NCBI GenBank assembly: GCA_025677815.1
Contig: JAIXMP010000026.1
Span: 310,001-374,000 of the forward strand
Source: Phascolomyces articulosus
Lineage: Eukaryota > Mucoromycota > Mucoromycetes > Mucorales > Lichtheimiaceae
Direction of reading: 5' to 3'
Length of the DNA: 64,000 bases
Below are positions 1 through 13,956 of the stretch, in pieces. Made by a program: the position numbers and the translations under genes. The first letter of the stretch is position 1. Each line of letters begins with the position of its first letter. The notes below the pieces were generated by a model that was given only the letters and a program-made list of their open reading frames with translations, had not been told where the DNA came from and did not search any database.

Positions 1-343
1 GTTGATATATTTGCTGAATGATGCCTTCGAATTTGACGTATTCATAATTACCATTTGGCCGAATAATCTTGTGTTTTCCTATATCAAAACGTACATGTTT
101 ATTGCGAAAAGGACCATAAAAAATTGATCCAGACTGATTCCATGAATACGATAATGCGCAGTAACCTTCTTTGACTTGAGATCCATCGACTACTTTCATA
201 TCAGAAATACGAACAAGTTTTGTAGGCATAAAGTCTGGTTTAGGCAAATCATTAGGGATTGTTATGAGTGGTTTTACACGTTTGGTGAATTTTCTCTTTT
301 TGCCTTTAAAAGAATATTGAGCCGTCTTGTAAGCTATATACAT
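1..343 (-). CDS. HET-domain protein, N-terminal part (copy 1, cut by window edge)
   Basis: Reading down from an ATG at 343-341 the frame stays open to the window edge (about 114 residues seen). It begins MYIAYKTAQYSF and contains GYCALSYSWNQSG, the first conserved block of HET (heterokaryon incompatibility) domains. It ends at KFEGIIQQIYQ, just before the expected WxDxxCINQ block, which lies outside the window. It is a paralogue of the copies at 4466-5450 and 37296-38873. Compared with those it lacks about 40 residues between GKHKII and YVKFE, in frame. A likely intron (349-428; donor GTGAGTAAAT, acceptor AATCATAG) ends 5 nt before the ATG, as in both other copies. HET proteins trigger cell death in non-self recognition in ascomycetes; their role in early-diverging fungi is not established. 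Whether this copy is functional cannot be judged from the fragment. Confidence 0.7.
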   Translation of the reverse strand, partial: MYIAYKTAQYSFKGKKRKFTKRVKPLITIPNDLPKPDFMPTKLVRISDMKVVDGSQVKEGYCALSYSWNQSGSIFYGPFRNKHVRFDIGKHKIIRPNGNYEYVKFEGIIQQIYQ

Positions 344-890
344 TGTTTCTATGATTATATTGAATGGTTTTGACAATTTAGTTTCAATGGTTATAGATAG
401 AAATTAAAAAAGAGAGGTATTTACTCACAGATAAAGAAACGAATGGTACTATTTAAAAAATTGCAAGAGAGTATACAGTGATGATGGATTTTAATGGTAG
501 TAAATACGCGCTCTTTTAAGAATTTTCTGTCAAATGAAGGGCAGTGATGGAAGTGGTAAATAGAAAACGAAAAACGAAAATGGTATCTTTTTAATACACA
601 GAGTAAAGAAGAACAGAAAAAAAAATCACGCTTTATAAATATACTAAAACTTGTGTGACATATTTCAAGTCACTAAGCCAAAACTTTAAAGATCATCGTC
701 AGCCCAACTCATATATTAATATTGAGTTATATTTGCTTATATGTGAACGATTTAGAAAAGAAATGAATTGGAATGATATGAATTCTTCTAATCATGCCGT
801 TGAATTTTTGATTCACTGCTGCCGAACGACTAGGAAGCAATATAGTAGTAAAAACATGCAGTAAGATAGTTAGAATAAACGAAAGAAAAA
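344..890. repeat. Segmental repeat, copy A (5' flank of HET copy 1)
   Basis: This stretch is clearly similar to 38874-39380. Shared blocks include the intron just described, a block around GAGTATACAGTGATGATGG, one around GTGGTAAATAGAAAA, and TGATTCACTG further out. The similarity is collinear and patchy, with small indels, so the whole 5' flank was duplicated together with the HET gene. No gene is seen in it. Confidence 0.7.
349..428 (-). other. Predicted 5'-UTR intron of HET copy 1
   Basis: On the minus strand the sequence runs from GTGAGTAAAT to AATCATAG and stops 5 nt short of the start codon. The same intron, 75-80 nt long and with the same ends, precedes the ATG of the other two HET copies (4386-4460 on plus, 38879-38957 on minus). 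Shared position and splice ends argue that it is a real spliced leader intron. Confidence 0.55.
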
Positions 891-908
891 GCCCATCTAG
901 GTGTGTCA

Positions 909-1292
909 ATGCTCCCACATATTTTGGATTGTCCACACAACTATGTATATAGAATGAACCGCCCCCAAAAATGGAGGACCTTATTCCAAGACTTACAACG
1001 CTCTGTCGAATTATTTACTTATGAAAAAAATTATCTACCAGCAGCAAATTACGAATCATTAGTAAAAGCGGCAATTACATTGACTTTGGTACTTCTGATA
1101 ACATTATCATTCCCCCGTGTTTTTTGCCCAGTAAACGAAACCCAATTAGTAACGGTGGTACAGCAAGAAATGAAAAAGCCAAAACTTCTGAAAAGGATAT
1201 ACATAATAAAGACAGTCTAGATAGTGATGATTCCAACGTTAGCAATCCTAACAACGACACCCATCAAGATAGCAGCCAAGATACCAGCAACT
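909..1292 (+). pseudogene. Small unknown ORF with a frameshift in an A-run
   Basis: From the ATG at 909 a frame reads MLPHILDCPHNYVYRMNRPQ and on to TYEKN at an A7 run near 1024. Past that run the original frame gives an unconvincing hydrophobic tail. A second frame opens exactly at the A-run, giving SGNYIDFGTSDNIIIPP and then a hydrophilic tail rich in S, D and N that ends QDSSQDTSN with a double stop (TAATGA). The pair looks like one roughly 128-residue protein split by a single-base indel, real or from sequencing. I do not recognise the family. The ORF lies just outside the duplicated HET flank and has no counterpart near the other HET copies. Confidence 0.3.
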
Positions 1293-1990
1293 AATGAAAT
1301 CTGTCTCATTTTAAAAGCTTTGTTTTGTATTATTTTTCTCTTGCTTTCTACTATTACATGTTTTTCACTATTTCATTCCTATCATATATTATATATAACA
1401 GCATCTTCTCATTTTCTTTGAATTTCAATCTTTGTTAACACAGTTATAATATTGTCATAATACAAGCACTATTAAAAATATAAATGGTACGAGAGTAATT
1501 TGATCTTTATAGCAGTACTATTACTATTATACTATTAATATGATAAAAATGCTTTGTTTCTTTCAACCTTATTAGAAGAGGGCTGTAATTATCCGATAAA
1601 TGAGTGGGGTGATAGCACCTTCGCGTGCTGCCTCGGCAAGCTTCCTTTTCAAAGTAGATCTGGAATGGATGGTTTTCCATATGCAACCTCCAAAATTATT
1701 CAATATCGCACCTAATAAAAAAAAAGGTTCATTTTATACCATGATTCTGCGTGTGTGAATTGTGTGCCATATATAATAAACAGCTACTGCTGTCAAAATT
1801 ATGAATGGATAATATTTTATACCCTATCCCAATTTTGGGAAGCATCTGTCAATCTAGATTAAAACCAGCATTTATTTATATATCACATTTTCCATGATCC
1901 CCCATTCCCAATCACAAAATATAAAAAGAAGTGCGGTGATTGTAATTTTTTTAAGGTATCACAAAAAGGTTTTTATTCAGGTTCAAAAGA
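1293..1990. other. Intergenic, no gene seen
   Basis: AT-rich spacer with only short spurious ORFs. A somewhat GC-richer patch at about 1570-1720 is discussed among the rejected items. The downstream end holds the 3' region of the reductase-like gene. Confidence 0.5.
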
Positions 1991-2821
1991 TTACCAAAGA
2001 CCAGGAAGCAACTTTTTACGAGTTTGTAATTCCTTCCTTTCATCATCTGATAAGCGAGTCTTGTACCATTCATAAGTGCTCTTGGAACGAATGGTCAAAT
2101 AAATAAATGGAAAACTGTTGACAGCAATGGAAGCTGTATTTTGACTGAGAAGCATGATACCAAGGAAACTAAGCTGTTCAGCAGCGTAATGAGGTGTCAC
2201 AGCGTAGTTGAACAATCCTCCGCGGGGAAGGAAGTACTTTTTCTTTCGTTCTCCTTGTTCCTTTAGTTCGTTGATCTTGGAAGTTTCCTTGTTGGATTGA
2301 GTACGCAAACGACGAAGAAGAATATGGTGATATCCATTGACCAATTCACCAATAATAAAACAGGTCAAACCAGCAATGTAGAAACCACGGGTAAAAGTGG
2401 AAGTAGGCATACGACGAACAATTGCCAAGTTCAATGCGGCCGAAGTAGCATAGGTGGCAGCAATGGTGACAGAGGTTTTAAGATCGGTGGTACCACTGTA
2501 AACATGAACAAAGGCAACTTCCAAGACACGTTTCATAAAATGGATAAAAGTGACGGCATTGATGATTTGAAAACGAGTGACATCGCTTGCATTTCGGTTA
2601 AGAATAGCAACAATCACACTGGGGATATAAATAATAAACATGCCAATCTTGCTTGGAAGTTGACTGACACCTACAATACTACCAAATTTGGAGTAGGCCA
2701 TAGGACTTTGTTTTTCTGTAAGGATGGATGTTAAACCCATAAGTGCACCATATGCTGTAGCACCACCTGTTAAAAGGTTCCAGTCAGGGACGTAAATTCC
2801 GGGCCAAAGTGTGAATCCCAT
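1991..2821 (-). CDS. Steroid 5-alpha-reductase / Tsc13-like membrane reductase
   Basis: Single-exon frame of 276 residues. I chose the ATG at 2821 (MGFTLWPGIYVPDW) because the upstream in-frame extension is low complexity. The central FIHFMKRVLEVAFVHVYSG matches the KR-E-FVH-YS block of the steroid 5-alpha-reductase/enoyl-reductase superfamily. The C-terminal half carries LPRGGLFNYAVTPHY, the G-x-LF-Y-x-x-PHY cofactor-binding block, and a WY motif (YEWYKTRL) before the end LLPGLW. Several hydrophobic segments fit an ER polytopic protein. The family reduces C=C bonds next to a carbonyl using NADPH (very-long-chain enoyl-CoA, polyprenal or steroid). Which substrate applies here cannot be told. 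It is shorter than Tsc13 (about 310 residues) because it lacks the N-terminal ubiquitin-like part. Confidence 0.8.
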   Translation of the reverse strand: MGFTLWPGIYVPDWNLLTGGATAYGALMGLTSILTEKQSPMAYSKFGSIVGVSQLPSKIGMFIIYIPSVIVAILNRNASDVTRFQIINAVTFIHFMKRVLEVAFVHVYSGTTDLKTSVTIAATYATSAALNLAIVRRMPTSTFTRGFYIAGLTCFIIGELVNGYHHILLRRLRTQSNKETSKINELKEQGERKKKYFLPRGGLFNYAVTPHYAAEQLSFLGIMLLSQNTASIAVNSFPFIYLTIRSKSTYEWYKTRLSDDERKELQTRKKLLPGLW

Positions 2822-4385
2822 TTTGATATATGAAAAGGAAAGGAGAAAAAAGGAATAAGAAGAAGTGTTTGTGGAGTAAAAAAAAAAAAGGGACATATAT
2901 AAATATAATCGTGGTAAGGTGACACAAAGTATAGTTATTTTCATTGTCAGAAAAAGAAGATTTGTGTCACATCAAAACTTTTAGATGGGATTTTCCTCGT
3001 CTTTTTTCACGATTATTTAAATTCTTAAGAGATAAAGAAATCCTATTTACTTTGATCGATTTTCATTATTATCGCCATCACCATAACCATAAAGAAATAT
3101 TCGAATATCAATCATAATAAAGATAAAGGAACGTATTTGTAAGCATGACCTGATACGATCTTTTTTTTTTATTAAAACCATGTGTTTGTCGTTCAACATC
3201 AGAACATTTTTTTATTATAAAAGTTGTCAGGAAAAACACGAGCTAAACAATTTGTACTGGTTAGTACATATATAAGACTCGGAGTTATTCGTTTAACCGA
3301 ATATTATTTATTGTAATAATAAGCAGCAGCCGCGGCATTTAATGTACATACAATCTAGATTATTGACATGTCGTCGTCTTTTTTTAATATCTAGATCATC
3401 ATCATCGTCACCAAATATCAGAAAGGAAGTCATGGGAAGGATCTCATTATTGTTCCCATTTTAATATAACAACACTAACATATTTCCATTATTATTCTAT
3501 CAGGCATAGAACTGTGTTACCACTGGTTTACTTTAGAGAATGCCATCTTCTCTAGTAGCAATTTAGATAAGATGACATATGACCATGATTGAGAAAATTG
3601 AATAATAATGGCTTATATTGAAATAAGGCAACACAATCGAATCCTATGAGGTGTTAATGCCAAAAATACATTGTTCACTCTGTAAGAAACAATTATTAAA
3701 AAGTCTCAAGTATATAAAAGATCACTGTTTGTTTTAAACTTGCACGTATTTATTATAACTTTTTTTTTGAAATAGTTGCGTGGTGAATAATAATTTTATG
3801 TGATTTATTAACAGTAGTTGTTTAGACGAGGAGCAGTCTTGGGGATATATGGTAAAATCCATACGTAATATAAATTGCGTTATTGTATTACCCATAGAAA
3901 TACAAATGGAACGAAGTTGGGCTTTTATCTTTCTTATTAACCACTTTCTATGTTCTTATATTGCTTCATAGTTGTTCAGAAGCAGATGTTATACTACAAC
4001 AAGGAATATGATACAAAGGGATTCATATTCTCTTGGTTGCTGATTCGATGACAAAAAAGTAAAACTCCTTCTTATCCTTTGCCTACTTAAACTAAAGACA
4101 GTCGATGATTCAAGTGTTTTAGAGTTTTGGCTTAGTTGTTTGTAAGCCTTACTTGATTTTTATCGATTTTCTACTATTCTTTGATTACTTTTTATTTTTC
4201 AATTTCTATCTATCACCACCATCACTTCCATCCTATCCTTACAAGAAGAGCTCTTGCGTACCTTTATTTGACAAAAAGTATCTTAATTTGAGTTTATGGG
4301 AACGTTCAATAGTGGTTGCCACCGTCCATCATACACTGTTCGTGTTATTACTATTGCAGCCCTACAAATAGTAATCTTGATTACT
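2822..4385. other. Intergenic, no gene seen
   Basis: About 1.5 kb of AT-rich sequence between the divergently placed reductase-like gene and the HET pseudogene. It contains A/T runs and small ORFs without family resemblance. I see no RNA gene, TIR or other structured element. Confidence 0.5.
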
Positions 4386-4460
4386 GTGAGTAAAACACCA
4401 TCTTTTTTATTTCAATATATTGAAACTAACTTAACAAACTTATTTAATATATAATCATAG
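4386..4460 (+). other. Predicted 5'-UTR intron of HET copy 2
   Basis: GTGAGTAAAA to AATCATAG, ending 5 nt before the ATG. It matches the leader introns of the other two copies in position and splice ends. Confidence 0.5.
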
Positions 4461-4465
4461 AAAAA

Positions 4466-5450
4466 ATGTATATCACCTACGAGACTGAACAATATTCTCC
4501 TGGTCCAGAAGCAAAAGGACCCATCAAATATTCCCAACCACCTAAAAAAGTCTCAACTATTTGCCCAAAACATATATTATGCCTACCAAACTTGTTCATA
4601 TCACTGATATATGGAAGTAATCTAGGGATCCCAAGTCAACGAAAGTTACAACTGTTCATTGTCATATTAAATGCTTGATAGAGTCACGTGAAAATATGAG
4701 CAAATAGATGAAGGGAAACATCAAATTATTTCTTATGAAACTACCATTTTTCCTGATACGTATGGTTATTCCGGAGTACAAGATATATAAAAGTGAAAAG
4801 CTGAAGAAAGTATATCAAGTTTTCAAAACCATGGAGAATAAAAATTGCTACTTGACAAAAACAATCCAACACGTCAAACTTGAAGGCATCATTCAGCAAA
4901 TATGTCACCAATTCAACATCAAATATATATGGTACGACCAATTATGTATCAATCAAGACAATAAAGAAGAGAGGCAACATGAAATACGCAACATGTATCA
5001 TATATACGAAAAGAAAATCTGCCACCAGATCCTGACGATATCGATGATGATGATGATAAAGACAATCATTGCTTGTGCATGACTATCCAAATAAATGGAA
5101 CAGGTGAAGACGTATACAATAGAACATCATTTTATGCTAATAAAAGTTACAATAATGTTTTCATAAAAGAAAAATATTTCAATGTAATCTCTGAACAGCT
5201 TCAACAATTATCACGATTTATGGAGATAAAAAAAGAAAACTTGTGCTGGTGTCACATAAAAAGTGATAATTATCAAATGAACGCATTCATTGATTTATGT
5301 TATTTGACAGAAAGTTTGCATGAACCTTCTGCACAGTATGTCATCCTCTATGAAATTTTGTTAATGATATCTGTTACTATCAAATCCAGTAATAAAAAAA
5401 ATACAAGGGGAAGAGTATTATAAAGCCGTTGGATGTTGTATAATAAAAAT
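4466..5450 (+). pseudogene. HET-domain pseudogene (copy 2, internally deleted)
   Basis: The start MYITYETEQYSP matches MYIIYESVQCP of copy 3. The first part then breaks through several frameshifts and stops: MPTKLVHITD, GSQVNESYNCSLSY and EGKHQIISYE are in different frames. The HET block IKYIWYDQLCINQ with EIRNMYHIYE is intact at about 4915-5010. At about 5010-5020 the frame jumps to PPDPDDIDDDDDKDNHCLC and then KENLCWCHIKSDNYQMNAF, which correspond to the C-terminal quarter of copy 3. About 250 codons between them are missing. The end, IQGEEYYKAVGCC, also matches the tail of copy 3. A predicted leader intron (4386-4460) has the same ends as in the other copies. It is clearly non-functional. 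Confidence 0.8.
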
Positions 5451-6013
5451 TTATAATTTACACAAAAAAAAACATTATTGATTCAATAAAAATTATGAAA
5501 CTCTTTTTTCTTGTTTACATGAGCTTCTGATACTTACCGGAGTAAATTGATCCCTTACAACCTTTGAAATCTATATATAATATTCCATACTTTCTCTATT
5601 TCCAACTAAAAAAATGACCATGCTTTTTACATCCCAAAAGAAATTTTGTTCATGTCAATCAACGAAATGTATATATTGCTCGTTGAAATCTCTTTTTATT
5701 ATTTTTTCTTGATTATTGCATAAAATGATAATATAAACTGCCGTGGTCTGTGCAAACATTAATGGTGCACCACCTTACTTCCTAATGTGTACAAGTACCC
5801 TGATTGGCTAAATTTATTTCCCACCAAACAACAATGCGCTATTGCACTACTAAACAATCCCGACGCACTTGAACCTGAAAAGAAAAAAAAAACTGGGGGA
5901 CACGTAACGAGAAAAAATAAGTATTAAGCGCGATTGTCGTCGTCGCTTTTTCTTTTTTTCTATACTTTTTTTTTTATCTTATTCCTCATTTCCCGTTTTT
6001 TTCTTCTTTTGTA
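5451..6013. other. Intergenic / promoter region of the carboxypeptidase gene
   Basis: Spacer between the HET pseudogene and the carboxypeptidase. The last 130 bases before the ATG are pyrimidine-rich (long T and TTC runs), typical of the region just upstream of starts throughout this window. An inverted CCAAT (ATTGG) lies at about 5803. No gene is seen. Confidence 0.4.
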
Positions 6014-8009
6014 ATGAGAATGCCTTCATTCTCATTCTTAACTACAACTACAGCTGCTGCAGTAGCTTTATTAGCATGTGCAGGAAATACTGTATCTGCA
6101 GACCCTAACTTTATTCAACAAAGTGTCGATGGGTTTACTACTTCTTGGCGCAACGCTCATGATATCGTTCAAGAAGGATTCAAGGATTGGTTCCCCAAGG
6201 TATCATTCCCTGGTTCTGAAGAGAAAGATGATGGTTTCAAGGCCTTTTCTCATCCTGCTTTCCCTGAATATGCTATGCGTTATAAGCGACCTTCTTTATG
6301 TGATCCTGATGTCAAACAGGTTTGTTGGCATCTCTCTTTTGTATTGAATGTTGAATGTCTTGAGTTGGAATAATAATATATGAATCTATAAAACAGATTA
6401 GTGGTTATCTCGATGTAGAACAAGATAAACACTTTTTCTTTTGGTTCTTTGAATCACGTAACAAACCTGAAACTGATCCTGTTGTTTTATGGTTAAATGG
6501 TGGTCCAGGTTGTTCTTCATTGACTGGTTTGTTTATGGAGTTGGGACCATGCGTTGTAAATGAAGCAGGTGATGATACTTCAATCAACAAGTATTCTTGG
6601 AACAGTAATGCAAGCGTCATCTTTTTGGATCAGGTATATATAAAGAAAAAAAAATCCGTCATTGTTATTGTTGTCACCATAGATACGTTGGGTTTCCGAT
6701 CAAATGTGGTTTTTTTTTGTATCTGACACATATGATACTGATTATTATTATTTTATAGCCTCTTAATGTTGGTTATTCCTATGGTAGTGGAGGTGCTTCG
6801 AATACTGTAGCTGCTGCCAAGGATGTTTATGCTTTCCTTCAATTATTCTTTAAAGAATTCTCAGAGTACTCAGCATTGGACTTCCATATTGCTGGCGAGT
6901 CATGTGAGTTGTTTGCTTTGTTTTAAAAAAGAAGGATTATACTAAAAAAAAAATCCCCGCAGAAGAGCCTCAATTTCTCAAACAGGGTTTTATTTCCTTA
7001 TATATTTACGAATGCTATTCAATAGATGCTGGTCATTACATTCCTGCTATCGGAGGCGAGTTAAACCGTAACAATAAGGGTAAATTTACTACCGCCAGTC
7101 TTCATGAATATGCATCCACCTTATCGACCATCAATTTGAAGAGTTTATTGATTGGTAATGGTTTAACGGATCCTCTTATTCAATACAAGTATTATTCCAA
7201 GATGGCGTGTGAAAATTCTTATGGTCCCGTGCTTTCTCAATCCACCTGTGATGCAATGGATCGTCAATATCCTGCTTGCGCTACTTTGATTGAAAATTGT
7301 TATAATTCACAAAATGTTTGGCAATGTCTTCCCGCAGCCATGAAATGTAACAAGGATCAAATCCAACCTTATCAACAAACTGGCATGAATCCTTATGATG
7401 TTCGTGAAAAGTGTAAGGGTGGTGATCTTTGTTATGAAATTATTGGAAGTGTTCAAAAGTATTTGAATCGCGAAGAAATCAAAAAGGCAGTGGGTGCTCA
7501 AGTAAGCGAATATGAAAGTTGTAATATGCAAATTAACTTCCGATTCAACGTAAGTATATAATATATATATCTACTATTTTTATATGTTAAAGATGTAAGT
7601 ATGTATTTTATCTTCTCACAATCTACTACATTTCTCTGGGGTTTTTTTTTTATAAACACAGATGGCTGGTGATTGGATGCGTCCTTATGTAAATGAGTTG
7701 CCACCTGTGCTTGAAGATGGTATTCGTGTTCTTATTTATGCCGGTGATGCCGATTATATTTGTAACTGGATGGGTAATAAGGCATGGACTGTTGAATTAC
7801 CTTGGAGTGGTGGTAAAGAATTTGCTGCTGCTGAAGATACCGAATGGATTTCACATATTACTGGAAAGGAAGCTGGTGAACTTCGCAAGACTGAGGATGG
7901 CCGTTTCGCTTTCTTGCGTGTCTTTGGTGCTGGACACATGGTTCCTTATGATCAACCTGAACATGCTCTTGATATGTTGAATGACTGGCTTTCCCAAGAC
8001 CTTCAGTAG
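6014..8009 (+). CDS. PRC1: Vacuolar serine carboxypeptidase (carboxypeptidase Y type)
   Basis: Five exons (6014-6319, 6397-6633, 6759-6903, 7026-7549, 7662-8009) join in phase to 519 residues. The start [20 protein letters not shown] is a signal peptide, followed by a propeptide-like stretch up to about residue 100. Family motifs are all present: [10 protein letters not shown] (oxyanion hole), GESYAGHY with the catalytic Ser (its codons split by intron 3), [11 protein letters not shown] with the catalytic Asp, and [11 protein letters not shown] with the catalytic His. Many cysteines fit a secreted or vacuolar fold. The enzyme removes C-terminal residues from peptides in the vacuole. The gene converges on the mevalonate decarboxylase gene, with a 629-bp gap. 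Length and motifs are complete, so it should be active. Confidence 0.96.
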
Positions 8010-8638
8010 AAAAAAAAAAGAAAAGAAATCTTTAAATACTCTCTTCTTTCTCTCTCTTTTTTTTTGATCTTGGAAAATAAATATCAGTTAAAGCCCTAAG
8101 ATTGGCTGTTATATATAAAAAAAATGCAATCTTTTTTTGTTGTTGCTTGTTGCTTTATAATAATAGAGTGTTCATCATTATTATCCCGTTCAATTGTGGA
8201 CAACACAATTTAATCGCATGAATTGATTACAGTTTAAAATAAATCTCAAAATAATAAAAAAGAGTAGTAGAGTAGGTATATCCCGTAGTGCCGAAATCAA
8301 CTAAAAAAAAAGATCGGCTCGGTTCGGCATGATATATGTTTTAATGTAAACACAAATGATCCACGATCACATCATTGTCATCCATTACCATCCAAACATG
8401 GGATTCCACAATAATAAAATGTATAATCCATATAAATCTATTCAAATGTAAGATAAGCGGACTAAACAACAAATGGATGCTTTATTCCAAACAGAAAAAC
8501 AATATGGGTGATTAAATGGATAATATAGAAAAAAAAGACGTACAATTAACTATAAACGTAAAAGAAGAGAAAAAAAAACAAGTAGACACGAATAATATGA
8601 AGATGGAGGAAGAGAGGCAAAAAAACAACTCTTTTTTT
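8010..8638. other. Convergent intergenic region
   Basis: Holds the 3' ends of the carboxypeptidase (+) and mevalonate decarboxylase (-) genes. A-runs follow each stop. No further gene is seen. Confidence 0.5.
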
Positions 8639-9987
8639 TTATACAGTACGCTTTGGCAAACCTTCAGCATTCAACAATGAATCATCTTCCGAAGTCAAAA
8701 CACGAGGACCATCATGGACCTTGGTATGCAATAAACGGCTAACACTACCAGGAGCAAAGACAGGAATGACATTCTCATTAAATGTAGCATGATCTTGAGG
8801 AACAAAATCTTGACCAAGAGGAGCATCAGCAATGACATTGTAAGGATCGGTGAAATAAGTAGCAGCATCTTGACCAGGGAAATAATGAGAAATCAATTGA
8901 ATGATTTCACGCATATTTTCCTTAGGAGCATAAATAACGGCGTTAGGTCCAGCATCATAAGTATAAGCGGCCTTGAGTTTGCCATCGGGGGAAGTGCTGT
9001 TGTAAGCATGAACAAGACGAATGATGGCACGCGAGGTATCGTTCAAGTAAAAGATGGGTGGATAGGTATCGAGGCAAACGGCATGGAATTGATTGGAGTC
9101 GCGCATGGTCAATTCAGCAAAGGTTTGGAAATCACGTTCCAAAATAGCCTTTTTCATACCTTCCATGCGACCAGGGACAATATTAAGACGCTCCTGCATC
9201 AAGGGACTGCTTTGGACCGTGTGTTGCATACCTTCGGTAGAAGAAGTTCCCTTTTTAGCATCCGAGACCACACATACCAAAGCTTCAAGATCAGGCCAGT
9301 GAGATTCAGGTGCGACTTGAACAGCCATCGAATCCGAACCATCCTTGGCTTCTCCCTTTTCCCATGCAACAAATCCACCAAACAAGGATCGACAAGCAGA
9401 GCCTGAACCTTGACGAGCAATACGTGATAATTCAGAAACAGTAACATCAAGATCAAAAAGTTGAGCCAAAGTATAAACTAAAGCGGCAAGACCGGAAGCA
9501 GACGAAGCAAGACCAGCAGCTGTAGGGAAATTGTTTTCAGAGCACACACGCACATTGTAAGTCGACAAGGGTTCAAGGCTGGCATCAGCTTGTTCCATCT
9601 TTTGACGAAGAGCGCGCGTTTCACGGAAACAATTGTGCATGCGTTTGTTCTTGGTAATGTCTTCTTCTTTGCCATTCAACCAAAGACGATCTTGGGTATA
9701 TTCCTTGCTAGCCGAGATGGTCGTCTTACTGTGCAAAATATCTTGGGACAATGTCACCGACAAAGAGTCATTGGTAGGCAAGATGAGTTCGGTATCACGT
9801 TTGCCCCAGTATTTGATGACCTGATGACACAAATGAAGTAAAATCCAGTGAATAAAAAAAGGTACCTCTTTTTTTCTCGTCATTGTCTTCTGTTTTCACT
9901 TTACACGCTCCATTGTATTTTTACACGTTTTAAAAAAAATATACTCACTGCAATGTTGACGGGAGCTGTACAAGTAACTGTCTTCAT
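8639..9987 (-). CDS. MVD1: Mevalonate diphosphate decarboxylase
   Basis: Two exons on the minus strand. The first (9949-9987) encodes MKTVTCTAPVNIA and is followed by a 128-bp intron. The second (8639-9820) begins VIKYWGKRD and gives a total of 406 residues. Family features seen: the N-terminal APVNIAVIKYWGKRD block, the GHMP-kinase ATP loop NFPTAAGLASSASG, GSGSACRS, and the late YTYDAGPNAVIY block. The enzyme performs the ATP-dependent decarboxylation of mevalonate 5-diphosphate to isopentenyl diphosphate, the last committed step of the cytosolic mevalonate pathway that feeds sterol and carotenoid/trisporoid synthesis. Its start lies only about 200 bp from the stop of the Glu-tRNA synthetase gene, so its promoter is compact. 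Confidence 0.96.
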
Positions 9988-10190
9988 GATTGAGTTGGTA
10001 TGAAAAAAGAAGAAAAAAAGGAAAGAACGAAAAAATAAACTTGTCCGTTGACAGGCGACCTGAACAAAGCGGGGTTATTTTAAGTTTGCGTGTGTGGCAA
10101 TCAAAAAAAAAGTTGGTCAAGTTAACCCAACAGGTTTTTGAAGAGCAGTAATCGGATCATTACAATGAACTTGTTTTTTTTTTTATTAAA

Positions 10191-13568
<3,378 letters not shown>

Positions 13569-13670
13569 ACGCACCAAATTGGGCTCAGAAAGGCGCTTAG
13601 GATACCAATCTGCTAAGAATTCACTGCTTAAAAATGCACTGTTGATGAAGTCTTAACTTTCATAGCCCGC
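13569..13670. repeat. Left terminal inverted repeat of the KDZ element
   Basis: Begins ACGCACCAAATTGGG and ends CATAGCCCGC. It is the reverse complement of 20010-20111 except for one G/A difference (at about 13643). Similarity stops abruptly on both sides. Confidence 0.95.
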
Positions 13671-13956
13671 CCAACCTGTGGTTAATTTTTTGATTTGCAA
13701 CTATTAAACTAAACTTCCATGTATGCTACTAATGACTGTAATATATAATAAAACAATTACATTTAGAAAAATATATAGGGTATGAAGCAGGGATAGTTAT
13801 ATAAACATACATATTAAAAGACAAACTACATATAAAAAATGTATAAAATGCATAAAAAAGACTAAAATAAACATAAGCAAGTGCAAGTACAGGAAAAAAA
13901 ATAAAAGGGCATACGAATAATAAATAATGTATATACATGAGCATAGGGATCCCTAT

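Noticed and set aside
1570..1720. A GC-richer patch that on minus reads as a short peptide with KLAEAAREGAITPL, faintly like ribosomal protein S25.
   Set aside because: Too short, no start or splice support, and the resemblance is weak and position-shifted.
2297..2734. 145-codon ORF on plus.
   Set aside because: Antisense shadow of the reductase-like gene, with biased composition (N, T, S) and no family resemblance.
8789..9406. 205-codon ORF on plus.
   Set aside because: Antisense shadow of the mevalonate decarboxylase coding exon.
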